From the NCBI RefSeq assembly GCF_900143185.1, contig NZ_FSRQ01000003.1, positions 285,919 to 349,918 on the forward strand: a DNA stretch of 64,000 nucleotides. Direction: 5' to 3'. The translations under genes and the position numbers were made by a program. Under the pieces are notes generated by a model that saw only the letters and a list, made by a program, of their open reading frames with translations, did not search any database and was not told where the DNA came from. The stretch comes from Chryseobacterium scophthalmum (GTDB lineage: Bacteria > Bacteroidota > Bacteroidia > Flavobacteriales > Weeksellaceae). Positions 25,758 to 32,925 of the stretch are shown here, piece after piece; position 1 is the stretch's first letter; the number at the start of each line of letters is the position of its first letter.

Positions 25758-26408
25758 ATGGAACAAAAAGATTTAAAAATATTAGCACAAAACCTTGCCA
25801 ATCCGCAAGGCGAAAAAGGTATTCAGATTGGGGAAATGATGAATGAAACCAACATCGGAATGACGTTGGAAAGCATCAAAACTCTTTTAATTGAAGATGA
25901 TGAGCATATTCTTGAAATTGGTCACGGAAATGCAGCTCACGTAAAAAGTCTTTTAAGTTTAGCTCAAAACATAAAATATACAGGAATTGATATTTCTGAA
26001 ACGATGCATCTTGAAGCTAAAAGATTAAATGAAACATTTAAAAATCAGGCAGAATTTGTTTTGTATGAAGGAACGAAACTGCCTTTTGAAGATAAGACCT
26101 TCGATAAAATATTCACAGTAAATACGGTTTACTTCTGGGAAAATCCGGTAGAATATTTAAATGAAATCTACAGAGTTTTAAAAAAGAACGGAACATTTGT
26201 TCTTACTTTCGGGCAGAGAGATTTCATGGAAACTCTACCTTTTACTCAATTCGATTTTACCCTTTACAATTCGGATGAAATGGAAGAAACGGTTTCTAAA
26301 AGTCTTTTTAAAAGAATGAAAATTTCTGAAAAAGAAGAAGAAATAAAAAGCAAAACCGGAGACGAATTAATCAAAAGAAATTACACAGTTTTAACCATAA
26401 AAAAATAA
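25758..26408 (+). CDS. class I SAM-dependent methyltransferase in heme operon
   Basis: A 216-residue Rossmann methyltransferase of the Methyltransf_11 type. Motif I is ILEIGHGNAAHVKSLL (histidine in place of the usual cysteine/glycine), then YTGIDISETMHLEAKRLN, LPFEDKTFDKIFTVNTVYFWENP and a late LKKNGTFVLTFGQRDF. It begins 1 bp after the hmuV stop and ends 5 bp before hmuS, so it belongs to the operon. Its substrate is unknown. A role in heme breakdown or a heme-derived product is a guess from position. Confidence 0.78.
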   Translation: MEQKDLKILAQNLANPQGEKGIQIGEMMNETNIGMTLESIKTLLIEDDEHILEIGHGNAAHVKSLLSLAQNIKYTGIDISETMHLEAKRLNETFKNQAEFVLYEGTKLPFEDKTFDKIFTVNTVYFWENPVEYLNEIYRVLKKNGTFVLTFGQRDFMETLPFTQFDFTLYNSDEMEETVSKSLFKRMKISEKEEEIKSKTGDELIKRNYTVLTIKK

Positions 26409-26413
26409 ATAAA

Positions 26414-27442
26414 ATGAATACAATAGTTAACGATCTGAAAGAAAAATGGGAAGCTCTGAAAGCAGAAAATCCACATATGAGAATAAGAAATGCTGCTGCA
26501 GAATTGGGTGTAAGCGAAGCAGAATTATTATTAACTAACGTAGGAGAAGAAGTAACTGTTCTGAAACCTGAATTTGCAAACATCTTAACAGAAGTTGAAA
26601 AATTAGGAAAAGTAATGGCTCTAACAAGAAATGACGAGTGTGTTCACGAAAGAAAAGGAACTTATTTAAACGGTGATTTCAGCAGTCCTCATGCACAGCT
26701 TTTTGTAGGTGAAGATATCGATTTGAGAATCTTCCAAAATCATTGGAAATTTGCTTTTGCTGTAGTTGAAGGTGATAAAAAGAGTCTTCAGTTCTTTGGA
26801 AAAGATGGTTTAGCACTTCACAAGATTTATTTAACGAAAGACAGCAATGTTGAAGCTTTTGATCCTATCGTTGCTCAGTTTAAAGCTGAAAATCAGAATG
26901 AAGTTTTCGAATTTGAAGCAATTGCTCCAAAAGCTCCTGAAAAAGAAGATTCAGAAATTGATGCTGAAGGTTTCAAAAAAGCTTGGACAGAATTGAAAGA
27001 TACACACGATTTCTTTATGATGACCAGAAAATTCGGTGTTTCAAGAACTCAGGCTTTGAGATTGGCTCCGGAAGGTTATGCTAAAAAAATTGATCCTTCA
27101 AAAGTGGTAAATGTTTTGGAAGATGCTTCTGAAAAACGACTTCCGATCATGGTTTTCGTTGGAAACAGAGGAATTATCCAGATTCACACTGGAGAAGTGA
27201 AAAAAACAATGTGGCACCAACAATGGTTTAATGTAATGGATCCTGATTTCAATTTACATTTAGACGTAACAAAAATCGCTGAAGCTTGGATCGTGAAAAA
27301 ACCAACTGAAGATGGTGAAGTTACGGCAATCGAAGTATTCAACAGCGAAGGCGAGTTTATCGTACAATTCTTCGGAAAAAGAAAGCCCGGAATTCCTGAA
27401 CTACAAGAATGGAAAGATCTGGTAGCAGATCTTGAAAAATAA
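26414..27442 (+). CDS. hmuS: hemin-degrading factor HemS/HmuS family
   Basis: A 342-residue cytoplasmic protein with two copies of the HemS/ChuS domain. The first has LKEKWEALKAENPHMRIRNAAAELGVSEAELL, ALTRNDECVHERKGTYLNG and the LFVGEDIDLRIFQNHWKFAFAV region. The second has FKKAWTELKDTHDFFMMTRKFGVSRTQALRL and RGIIQIHTGEVKKTMW. It receives imported heme and degrades or stores it. It is the last gene of the operon, with a terminator after it. Confidence 0.9.
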   Translation: MNTIVNDLKEKWEALKAENPHMRIRNAAAELGVSEAELLLTNVGEEVTVLKPEFANILTEVEKLGKVMALTRNDECVHERKGTYLNGDFSSPHAQLFVGEDIDLRIFQNHWKFAFAVVEGDKKSLQFFGKDGLALHKIYLTKDSNVEAFDPIVAQFKAENQNEVFEFEAIAPKAPEKEDSEIDAEGFKKAWTELKDTHDFFMMTRKFGVSRTQALRLAPEGYAKKIDPSKVVNVLEDASEKRLPIMVFVGNRGIIQIHTGEVKKTMWHQQWFNVMDPDFNLHLDVTKIAEAWIVKKPTEDGEVTAIEVFNSEGEFIVQFFGKRKPGIPELQEWKDLVADLEK

Positions 27443-27461
27443 ATAATTAGATGATTGGATG

Positions 27462-27500
27462 AAGACCGTTTTGTTTGAAGATTCAAAGCGGTCTTTTTTG
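27462..27500 (+). terminator. terminator after hmuS
   Basis: AAGACCG (27462-27468) pairs with CGGTCTT (27489-27495), with partial pairing of the inner TTTTG/CAAAG segment. A T run follows. Confidence 0.75.
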
Positions 27501-27559
27501 TTGAACTTAAACAAAAATGTCTATCACAAATAACACTGATTCTAAATTTAGATATAATG

Positions 27560-27745
27560 TTGGAAAACGCAAAGACGCAAGAATTTTTTAAATTTACTTT
27601 TTAAGTCGCAAGGATTTTATCTTCGATAAAATTTAAAACTGCATATTTGCATAATTCGATTAATAAATCACTTGCTGAAAATCTTTGATTTTCTTGCGCC
27701 TTAAAAACAAAATAAAGGTGAAAACTTTGCGTCTTTGCGAAAAAC
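27560..27745. repeat. large imperfect palindromic intergenic element
   Basis: The outer arms CGCAAAGACGCAA (27568-27580) and TTGCGTCTTTGCG (27727-27739) are perfect complements. The inner arms TTTTAAGTCGCAAG (27599-27612) and CTTGCGCCTTAAAA (27693-27706) pair with one mismatch. The whole would fold into a hairpin of about 170 nt. This accounts for most of the 370-bp gene-free gap between hmuS and chaN. Confidence 0.75.
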
Positions 27746-27776
27746 CAACAAACCTACATTTGGAATACAGTCAATA

Positions 27777-27784
27777 TAAATTTG
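27777..27784 (+). promoter_or_regulatory. candidate -7 element of chaN
   Basis: TAAATTTG, 28 nt before the ATG at 27813. The nearest TTTG upstream (27759-27762) is only 14 bp away, shorter than usual. Confidence 0.35.
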
Positions 27785-27812
27785 TAATATTCTTGTTTAA
27801 AAACTTAATAAA

Positions 27813-28685
27813 ATGAAAAATATTTTTATCGCCATATTGGTTTTAGGATTTTCTGCTTTTAAAGCGCAAAATTTTAAACCGTATCAGTTTTATAATAAAA
27901 AAGGAAAAGCCATTAAAGCTGAAAAAATGGTCAAACAGCTTGCTGATTATGATGTTGTTTTCTTTGGGGAACTTCACAATAATTCGATCGTGCACTGGCT
28001 TCAGTTAAAAGTTACAGAAGGGCTTTACGACAAAAAAAATAAGCAGATCACATTGGGTGCCGAAATGTTTGAAAGAGATAATCAGCCACAGCTTAATAAG
28101 TATCTTGCGGGTAAAATTGAAGCAAAAAGTCTGAAAGATTCTGTTCGTTTGTGGAATAATTATACCACAGATTATAAACCTTTGGTTGATTTTGCAAAAG
28201 ATAAAAACCTGAATTTTATTGCAACCAATATTCCAAGAAAATATGCGTCTCAAACAGCAAAAGAAGGATTAGAATCTTTAAATAAATTGAGTGAAAAAGA
28301 AAAGTCTTACATAGCTCAATTGCCGATTAACGTAACTTTAGATACGCCCGGTTATCCTGAAATGAAAAAAATGATGGGCGATCATGCAGAAGGAACGAAG
28401 GTGATGAACTTTATTTCGGCTCAGGCAACGAAAGATGCAACAATGGCGGAATCTATTCTAAATAATCTACAGCCAGGAAAAACATTTATTCATTATAACG
28501 GAAATTTCCACAGCAAAGAATTCGGCGGAATTTATTGGTATATCAAACAGAAAAACCCAAATCTGAAAATGGCGGTGATCTCTGTTTTTGAATCTGAAGA
28601 TGATGAATTAAAAATTCCTGAAAAAGAATATATTCCTACAGATTTTAATCTGATTATTCCGGCGGATATGACCAAGACTTATTAG
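27813..28685 (+). CDS. ChaN family iron/heme-associated protein
   Basis: A 290-residue exported protein: the signal peptide ends FSAFKAQ. It is a ChaN (Cofac_haem_bdg) domain with VVFFGELHNNSIVHWLQLKV near the start, LGAEMFERDNQPQLNKYLAG, RLWNNYTTDYKPLVDFAKDKNL, IPRKYASQTAKEGLESL and GKTFIHYNGNFHSKEFGGI, all family features. Campylobacter ChaN binds paired heme molecules. Its place right after the heme operon supports an iron/heme role. There is no lipobox. A hairpin terminator follows at 28925. Confidence 0.85.
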   Translation: MKNIFIAILVLGFSAFKAQNFKPYQFYNKKGKAIKAEKMVKQLADYDVVFFGELHNNSIVHWLQLKVTEGLYDKKNKQITLGAEMFERDNQPQLNKYLAGKIEAKSLKDSVRLWNNYTTDYKPLVDFAKDKNLNFIATNIPRKYASQTAKEGLESLNKLSEKEKSYIAQLPINVTLDTPGYPEMKKMMGDHAEGTKVMNFISAQATKDATMAESILNNLQPGKTFIHYNGNFHSKEFGGIYWYIKQKNPNLKMAVISVFESEDDELKIPEKEYIPTDFNLIIPADMTKTY

Positions 28686-28689
28686 GTTT

Positions 28690-28900
28690 AAAGAATTAAG
28701 TAAAAAGGAAAAAGTAAAAAGGAAAAAGAGTCAAGTTGGTGTTCAAAGAAAATCTTTGATTTTTAAAACTAATGTATTCTTTTATACATTTTAAAATTAA
28801 AACTCTAAAGTGACTAATCTGTTAAAAAGTATACCACGGATCAAACCGATCGTCACAGATTTTTTTATCTGCTGAATTTGCTGAATCTGCGTGAGAAAAA
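28690..28900. repeat. phrase-like repeats in gap between chaN and def-like gene
   Basis: The gap of about 330 bp holds AAGTAAAAAGGAAAAAGTAA repeated with AAAAAGGAAAAAGAGTCAAG near 28698-28735. Then comes CCACGGATCAAACCGATCGT and CACAGATTT (28844-28863), and a CTGCTGAATTTGCTGAATCT tract (28869-28888). The last resembles the 54351-54420 element (CTCGCAGATC type). Confidence 0.5.
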
Positions 28901-28924
28901 ATAAACGAAATACATATCAATAGG

Positions 28925-28947
28925 AACGGGCTCTAGCCCGTTTTTTA
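28925..28947 (+). terminator. hairpin terminator after chaN
   Basis: AACGGGCT (28925-28932) and AGCCCGTT (28935-28942) form a perfect 8-bp stem with a 2-nt loop (in practice 6 bp and a 6-nt loop), followed by TTTTT. It lies 240 bp after the chaN stop, which is distant. Confidence 0.6.
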
Positions 28948-28992
28948 TGTAAAAAATTCATCGGCTTCAGCCAAAACTTAAAAAACATCCTT

Positions 28993-29000
28993 TATCTTTG
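28993..29000 (+). promoter_or_regulatory. -7 element of def-like gene
   Basis: TATCTTTG, a full TAnnTTTG match, 18 nt before the ATG at 29019. Confidence 0.45.
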
Positions 29001-29018
29001 TTCAACATTCCTTTAAAA

Positions 29019-29648
29019 ATGAAAAAAATCTCCATACTCTTCATACTTTTTATCAGTTTCATCAATGCTCAAAAGTTGACTCCCAACGAAATTTCCCTTA
29101 TTAATCAAGGCGATGTCAATTCAGCTCTACCAATTTATCAGACTACCGATGTTCATCAACATAAAACTTTACTGAACCCTTCTACCGAGATCGATCCGCT
29201 TGACAAAAACACGGCAACTTTGGTCAAAAGAATGGAGAAATCACTTCTTTCAACTGATGGTGGAGTAGGAATTGCTGCTCCGCAAGTAGGAATCAACAGA
29301 AAAATAATTTGGGTACAGCGTTTTGACAAAGCAGGCGAACCTTTGGAATATTTCATTAATCCGGTGATTACCTGGAGGTCAGAATTACAGAATCTTGGTC
29401 CGGAAGGCGATTTATCTATTCCCGATTTTAGAGATCAGTTTTACAGAAGTAAAGTCATTCAACTGGAATATGTTGATCTGAAAGGTCAGAAATTCTCAGA
29501 AATGGTTGAGGGTTTTACGGCAGTTATTTTCCAGCACGAAATTGACCATCTTTTCGGAATTTTAATTTCAGATAAAAAGAAAAAAGAAGAGAATGATTCT
29601 TATCTAAAAGTAGATGCCTTTAAGAAAAGTGATTCTGTGGGAAGATAA
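29019..29648 (+). CDS. exported peptide deformylase-like protein
   Basis: A 209-residue protein. The start at 29019 gives the signal peptide MKKISILFILFISFINAQ, so the protein should leave the cytoplasm. The rest is a peptide deformylase domain. Motif 1 is GVGIAAPQVG (82-91), motif 2 is EGDLS (129-133), where active enzymes have EGCLS with the cysteine metal ligand, and motif 3 is QHEIDHL (172-178). HExxH is intact; the cysteine is replaced by aspartate. A deformylase outside the cytoplasm would have no ribosomal substrate, so a changed role is likely. Confidence 0.82.
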   Translation: MKKISILFILFISFINAQKLTPNEISLINQGDVNSALPIYQTTDVHQHKTLLNPSTEIDPLDKNTATLVKRMEKSLLSTDGGVGIAAPQVGINRKIIWVQRFDKAGEPLEYFINPVITWRSELQNLGPEGDLSIPDFRDQFYRSKVIQLEYVDLKGQKFSEMVEGFTAVIFQHEIDHLFGILISDKKKKEENDSYLKVDAFKKSDSVGR

Positions 29649-29689
29649 ACGATAAGGTTCTACATTGTCTATAAATTACAAATTTTGTT

Positions 29690-30169
29690 TTATGTAAACC
29701 ACTCTTTCAAAATAGTAAACAATGATTTTCGGTAATTATTTTTAAGTTTAAATTTTTCACCATTAAAATCAATAGAAGGGAGAAGAGGACTTTTAATACC
29801 AAATGGTCCTGTACCTTGTTTATTATAATAAAATTCTTTCTCTTCATCTGAATAACGACCTGCACAATCCAAACGGAAAATTGTTTTATTTTTATAAACA
29901 GATTCAACAGAAATATCAATCCAAACAGGTACTTTACCTTTTCTGCACAAAAGCTCTACAACTTCATTTTCATCAATTAAATTGATCATTTTACCATTAT
30001 CCTCAGGATATATATCAAATTCTGTAAGAGTTGGATCATCAAAAGAAATATTTAGATCAGCGGAATATTTAAAACCAGTAGGAAGTTTATTTGTCACATA
30101 TATTTTAGCAAAATCATATGAGGATTTTGAAGATTTTCTTAATAGTTTTAAAAATTCATCTTTTGTCAT
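29690..30169 (-). CDS. hypothetical protein, 159 aa
   Basis: A soluble, moderately acidic protein without signal peptide. It opens MTKDEFLKLLRKSSKSSYDF. Segments such as VVELLCRKGKVPVWIDISVE and RLDCAGRYSDEEKEFYYNKQ have the look of a small immunity-type alpha/beta protein. I recognise no family. It is convergent with the def-like gene (41 bp apart). Coding bias looks normal. Confidence 0.55.
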   Translation of the reverse strand: MTKDEFLKLLRKSSKSSYDFAKIYVTNKLPTGFKYSADLNISFDDPTLTEFDIYPEDNGKMINLIDENEVVELLCRKGKVPVWIDISVESVYKNKTIFRLDCAGRYSDEEKEFYYNKQGTGPFGIKSPLLPSIDFNGEKFKLKNNYRKSLFTILKEWFT

Positions 30170-30317
30170 TTAATAAATGCTATGATATAAGAGGATATTT
30201 TTTGTTTTTATCATTGTTTTTCGAGAACAGTGATCAATATGAAAGTTCTTTTGAATTATTTTTATAGCCAAAATTTTTGAATTAAGAAAAATAGATCCTT
30301 TGGGAAGATAAACCGAT

Positions 30318-30944
30318 TTATTTGTTGATATCTTCAATCATTTTGATGATTTCTAAAAAATCGTTTTCTTTTTTGAAAGCTTTTATTTTGTCAACAATTT
30401 CTGGATAATCTTTAAAAAGAATATAAAGATCTTCTTTTGCTTTTTCGTATTTCTTTTCTTTCATTCTGATTCTGAAAGGATAAGCGTAGAGTTTTTTGTC
30501 AGCATCATTAGCATCCTGAAATACAAAATTAGGATAATCTTCTAACGTTCTTGCAATTGCATTATATCCTCTGATTGACGTAAAATAAATATTGAATTTT
30601 CCTTCTGAAACAACTTCTCCAAATGTCTCTGTAATTTTTGTCGGGGTTCCAACTAGTGCATAATTGTCAGCGTAAGCTTTGAAATTATACAAAGGAACAA
30701 ACTTCAAGTTTTCAGCAGAAAAGCTTGTAATATCATTGGGAGTATATTTTGTGGGTTTTTCTTTTTCATCTGATCTGAAATGTAATTTATCATTTTGGCT
30801 GGGATACCATTTTATTTGTCCATTCAGTTGAGATAAATCTTTAAGAATTACTTTACCGTTAACAAATTCTGTGGCAAATGGATAGTTTTGTCCGTAAGAG
30901 AAAAGCGCAGACAGAAGTAAGCCTAAACTTAAAATATATTTCAT
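30318..30944 (-). CDS. exported hypothetical protein, 208 aa
   Basis: A protein with a clear signal peptide (LSLGLLLSALFSYGQ) and a mostly beta body, ending in a lysine-rich helix (KEKKYEKAKEDLYILFKDYP, KIKAFKKENDFLEIIKMIED). No named domain is recognised. A TATTTTTG element lies at 30981-30974 on its strand. It stands alone between two gaps. Confidence 0.6.
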   Translation of the reverse strand: MKYILSLGLLLSALFSYGQNYPFATEFVNGKVILKDLSQLNGQIKWYPSQNDKLHFRSDEKEKPTKYTPNDITSFSAENLKFVPLYNFKAYADNYALVGTPTKITETFGEVVSEGKFNIYFTSIRGYNAIARTLEDYPNFVFQDANDADKKLYAYPFRIRMKEKKYEKAKEDLYILFKDYPEIVDKIKAFKKENDFLEIIKMIEDINK

Positions 30945-31070
30945 GATTTTAATGTTTTGAAAAATTTTAGAGTCAAAAATAAGAAAATAATTCTTTTATT
31001 GAGTGAATTAGTACTTGTCAATAAGAAATATTCCTGTCAAAATTCAAGATTATATTTTTTATAAACAAAA

Positions 31071-31101
31071 AAAATCTGCTTCCTATTTCGAAACAGATTT
31101 T
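31071..31101 (-). terminator. terminator after ohr
   Basis: AAAATCTG (31071-31078) pairs with CAGATTTT (31094-31101), with further inner pairing possible. An A run precedes it on the plus strand, giving a T run for the minus-strand operon. Confidence 0.65.
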
Positions 31102-31123
31102 ATATTTTGATTTTTGATAACTT

Positions 31124-31546
31124 TTAGTTATTCGTCACCGTAAGTTTCACCTCAATATTATTTCTTGTGGCATTAGAATAAGGACAAATCTGATGCGCTT
31201 TTTCAGTCAATTCATGAGCTTCTTCAATAGAAACTTCAGGAATATTAACTTCTAATTCTACCGCTAATCCAAATCCGCCATTTTCAATCTGACCAATACT
31301 TACATCAGCTGTTACCGTAGTTTCGCCGGTTTTTATTTTAGATTTATTGATTACTAAATTTAAAGCACTGTCGAAGCATGCAGAATATCCGGCTGCGAAA
31401 AGCATTTCAGGGTTTGTGAAGTCGTCATTGGCCCCGCCTAAAGCTTTTGGCATTCTTACCTCAAGATCAAGAATTCCGTTTTCGCTTTTTACTTGTCCGT
31501 TTCTTCCGCCTTTTGCGGTCACTTTTGTGGTGTATAATGTTTTCAT
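31124..31546 (-). CDS. ohr: organic hydroperoxide resistance protein Ohr
   Basis: A 140-residue OsmC/Ohr peroxidase. The start is the ATG at 31544-31546 (MKTLYTTKVTAKGGRNGQVK), which overlaps the ohrR stop as ATGA; an earlier start would lie well inside ohrR. The catalytic cysteines are in FAAGYSACFDSAL and AHQICPYSNATRNN. The Ohr marker VRMPKALGG is present. It reduces organic hydroperoxides with a thiol/lipoyl donor. It is the last gene of nitroreductase-ohrR-ohr. Confidence 0.9.
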   Translation of the reverse strand: MKTLYTTKVTAKGGRNGQVKSENGILDLEVRMPKALGGANDDFTNPEMLFAAGYSACFDSALNLVINKSKIKTGETTVTADVSIGQIENGGFGLAVELEVNIPEVSIEEAHELTEKAHQICPYSNATRNNIEVKLTVTNN

Positions 31547-31980
31547 TGATTGTCTATTTTGTTTAATATTTTTTTTACGCTGTTGCTGAGTTCCGCCCAA
31601 TCTTCTTTAGAAACTCCAACTTTTTGATGCATTTTAGCAGGAATTTCACAAGCTTTTTGCTGCAACGCTTTTCCGGATTCTGAAATAAAAACCTGAACAA
31701 CTCTTTCATCTTCTTTCTTCCGCTTTCTCATGATAAATCCTTTTGCTTCCAGCCTTTTCAAAAGAGGAGTTAGAGTTCCGCTGTCTAAATAAAGCTTTTC
31801 ACCAATATTGTTTACAGCAAGACCATCATTTTCCCACAAAGTCATCATCACAAGATATTGTGGATAGGTAATATCCAGCTCATCAAGAAGAGGACGATAA
31901 AGACCTGTAATCTGTTTTGCGATCACGTATAGCGGAAAGCAAATTTGATTTTCTAATTTTAAAGATTCTGAATTTTCCAT
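31543..31980 (-). CDS. ohrR: MarR family peroxide sensor OhrR
   Basis: A 145-residue MarR-type regulator. The N-terminal ENQICFPLYVIAKQITGLYRPLL has the reactive cysteine of OhrR (residue 14). Winged helix: LTPLLKRLEAKGFIMRKRKKEDERVVQVFISESG. OhrR releases DNA when the cysteine is oxidised by organic peroxides. It overlaps ohr by 4 bp (ATGA) and is preceded by the nitroreductase gene with a 27-bp gap, so the three genes are one operon. A palindrome at 32681-32700 fits an OhrR site. Confidence 0.88.
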   Translation of the reverse strand: MENSESLKLENQICFPLYVIAKQITGLYRPLLDELDITYPQYLVMMTLWENDGLAVNNIGEKLYLDSGTLTPLLKRLEAKGFIMRKRKKEDERVVQVFISESGKALQQKACEIPAKMHQKVGVSKEDWAELSNSVKKILNKIDNQ

Positions 31981-32007
31981 AAGTGCGAAAGTGAAGTTGA
32001 CGAATTG

Positions 32008-32640
32008 TTATTTTTTGATGATAAATTCCTCCATAGGAATTCTGACTTTTTTCATCGAAGCCATCCAGTCATTATCCTGGTCTCTGTAACCAAGATACAG
32101 CAAACTTACACTTTTCAAACCTAATTCTTTAAGCCCTAAAATTTCATCTACAACTTCATTGCTAAAACCTTCCGCAGGAGTAGAATCTATTTTCAGCTCT
32201 GCAGCTTGTGCCATCGCTAAACCTAATGCAATATAAGTTTGGCGCGCCGTATGTGCAAAATGTTGTTCCGGAGTTTGTGCGTTGTACATGTCTTTTATCT
32301 TATCGGTATAACTTCCAAAGCGACCTCTCGGCAAATCTCTTTCATCTGTAGTATAATCATATACTTTATCGATTTTTTCGTTAGAATAGCTATCCCAAGC
32401 TGCAAAAACCAATACATGAGAAGAATCTCTCATCACTTCCGGATTAAGCGCTCCTTCTACCATTTTATTTTTTAAATCCTGATTTTCTACAACGATTACT
32501 CTGAAAGGCTGTAACCCTGAAGAAGTAGGCGCTAATCTTGCTGCTTCTAAAATTTTATTTAAATCTTCCTGAGAAACTTTTTTTTCCGGATTGTAAGCTT
32601 TTACTGCGTGTCTCCAGTTTAAATTTTCTATTAATGACAT
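32008..32640 (-). CDS. nitroreductase family NAD(P)H oxidoreductase
   Basis: A 210-residue FMN enzyme of the nitroreductase family. The start is the ATG at 32638-32640 (MSLIENLNWRHAVKAYNPEK); upstream residues have no family match. Core segments are LEAARLAPTSSGLQPFRVIVVEN (FMN binding), HTARQTYIALGLAMAQAAEL and a late VSLLYLGYRDQDNDWMASMKKVR. It probably reduces quinones or nitro compounds. As the first gene of the ohrR-ohr operon, it is likely induced by peroxide or electrophiles. Confidence 0.85.
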   Translation of the reverse strand: MSLIENLNWRHAVKAYNPEKKVSQEDLNKILEAARLAPTSSGLQPFRVIVVENQDLKNKMVEGALNPEVMRDSSHVLVFAAWDSYSNEKIDKVYDYTTDERDLPRGRFGSYTDKIKDMYNAQTPEQHFAHTARQTYIALGLAMAQAAELKIDSTPAEGFSNEVVDEILGLKELGLKSVSLLYLGYRDQDNDWMASMKKVRIPMEEFIIKK

Positions 32641-32664
32641 TTTTTTTGTTTTAAAATTATAGGA

Positions 32665-32695
32665 CAAAGGTATGGTAAAATTAAATTGCACACAA
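32665..32695 (-). promoter_or_regulatory. promoter of nitroreductase-ohrR-ohr operon
   Basis: On the minus strand TTG (32695-32693), 20 bp, then TACCTTTG (32672-32665), 24 nt before the ATG at 32640. The -33 TTG lies inside the palindrome at 32681-32700. Confidence 0.65.
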
Positions 32696-32700
32696 TTTAA
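32681..32700. promoter_or_regulatory. palindromic OhrR-type operator
   Basis: TTAAATTGCACACAATTTAA is a perfect 8-4-8 inverted repeat. Known OhrR sites have AATTG-N4-CAATT type cores, as here. It covers the -33 element of the nitroreductase-ohrR-ohr promoter, a good place for repression. Confidence 0.65.
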
Positions 32701-32925
32701 TTTTGAGAAATATATTTTAGATGAAATCTATTAACCAAATCTTAATCCCTACTTAAATCTGTTTTTAATCTATCAATAACCATTAATATGATTTTTTTAA
32801 CCTTTTTGAATTTCGGTATTTCTTAAAAAAACACGACATTTGTAGACGCAAAATTCAGAGGTGTTTCATGGTTGTTAAAAATGATGAATGCAAAACCTGA
32901 AGATTAAATATTTAAAATTCTACTA

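Noticed and set aside
27539..27556. ATTCTAAATTTAGAT as a fourth heme-regulon box for chaN
   Set aside because: It is some 220 bp from the chaN -7 element and lacks the fixed 9-bp spacing of the other boxes.
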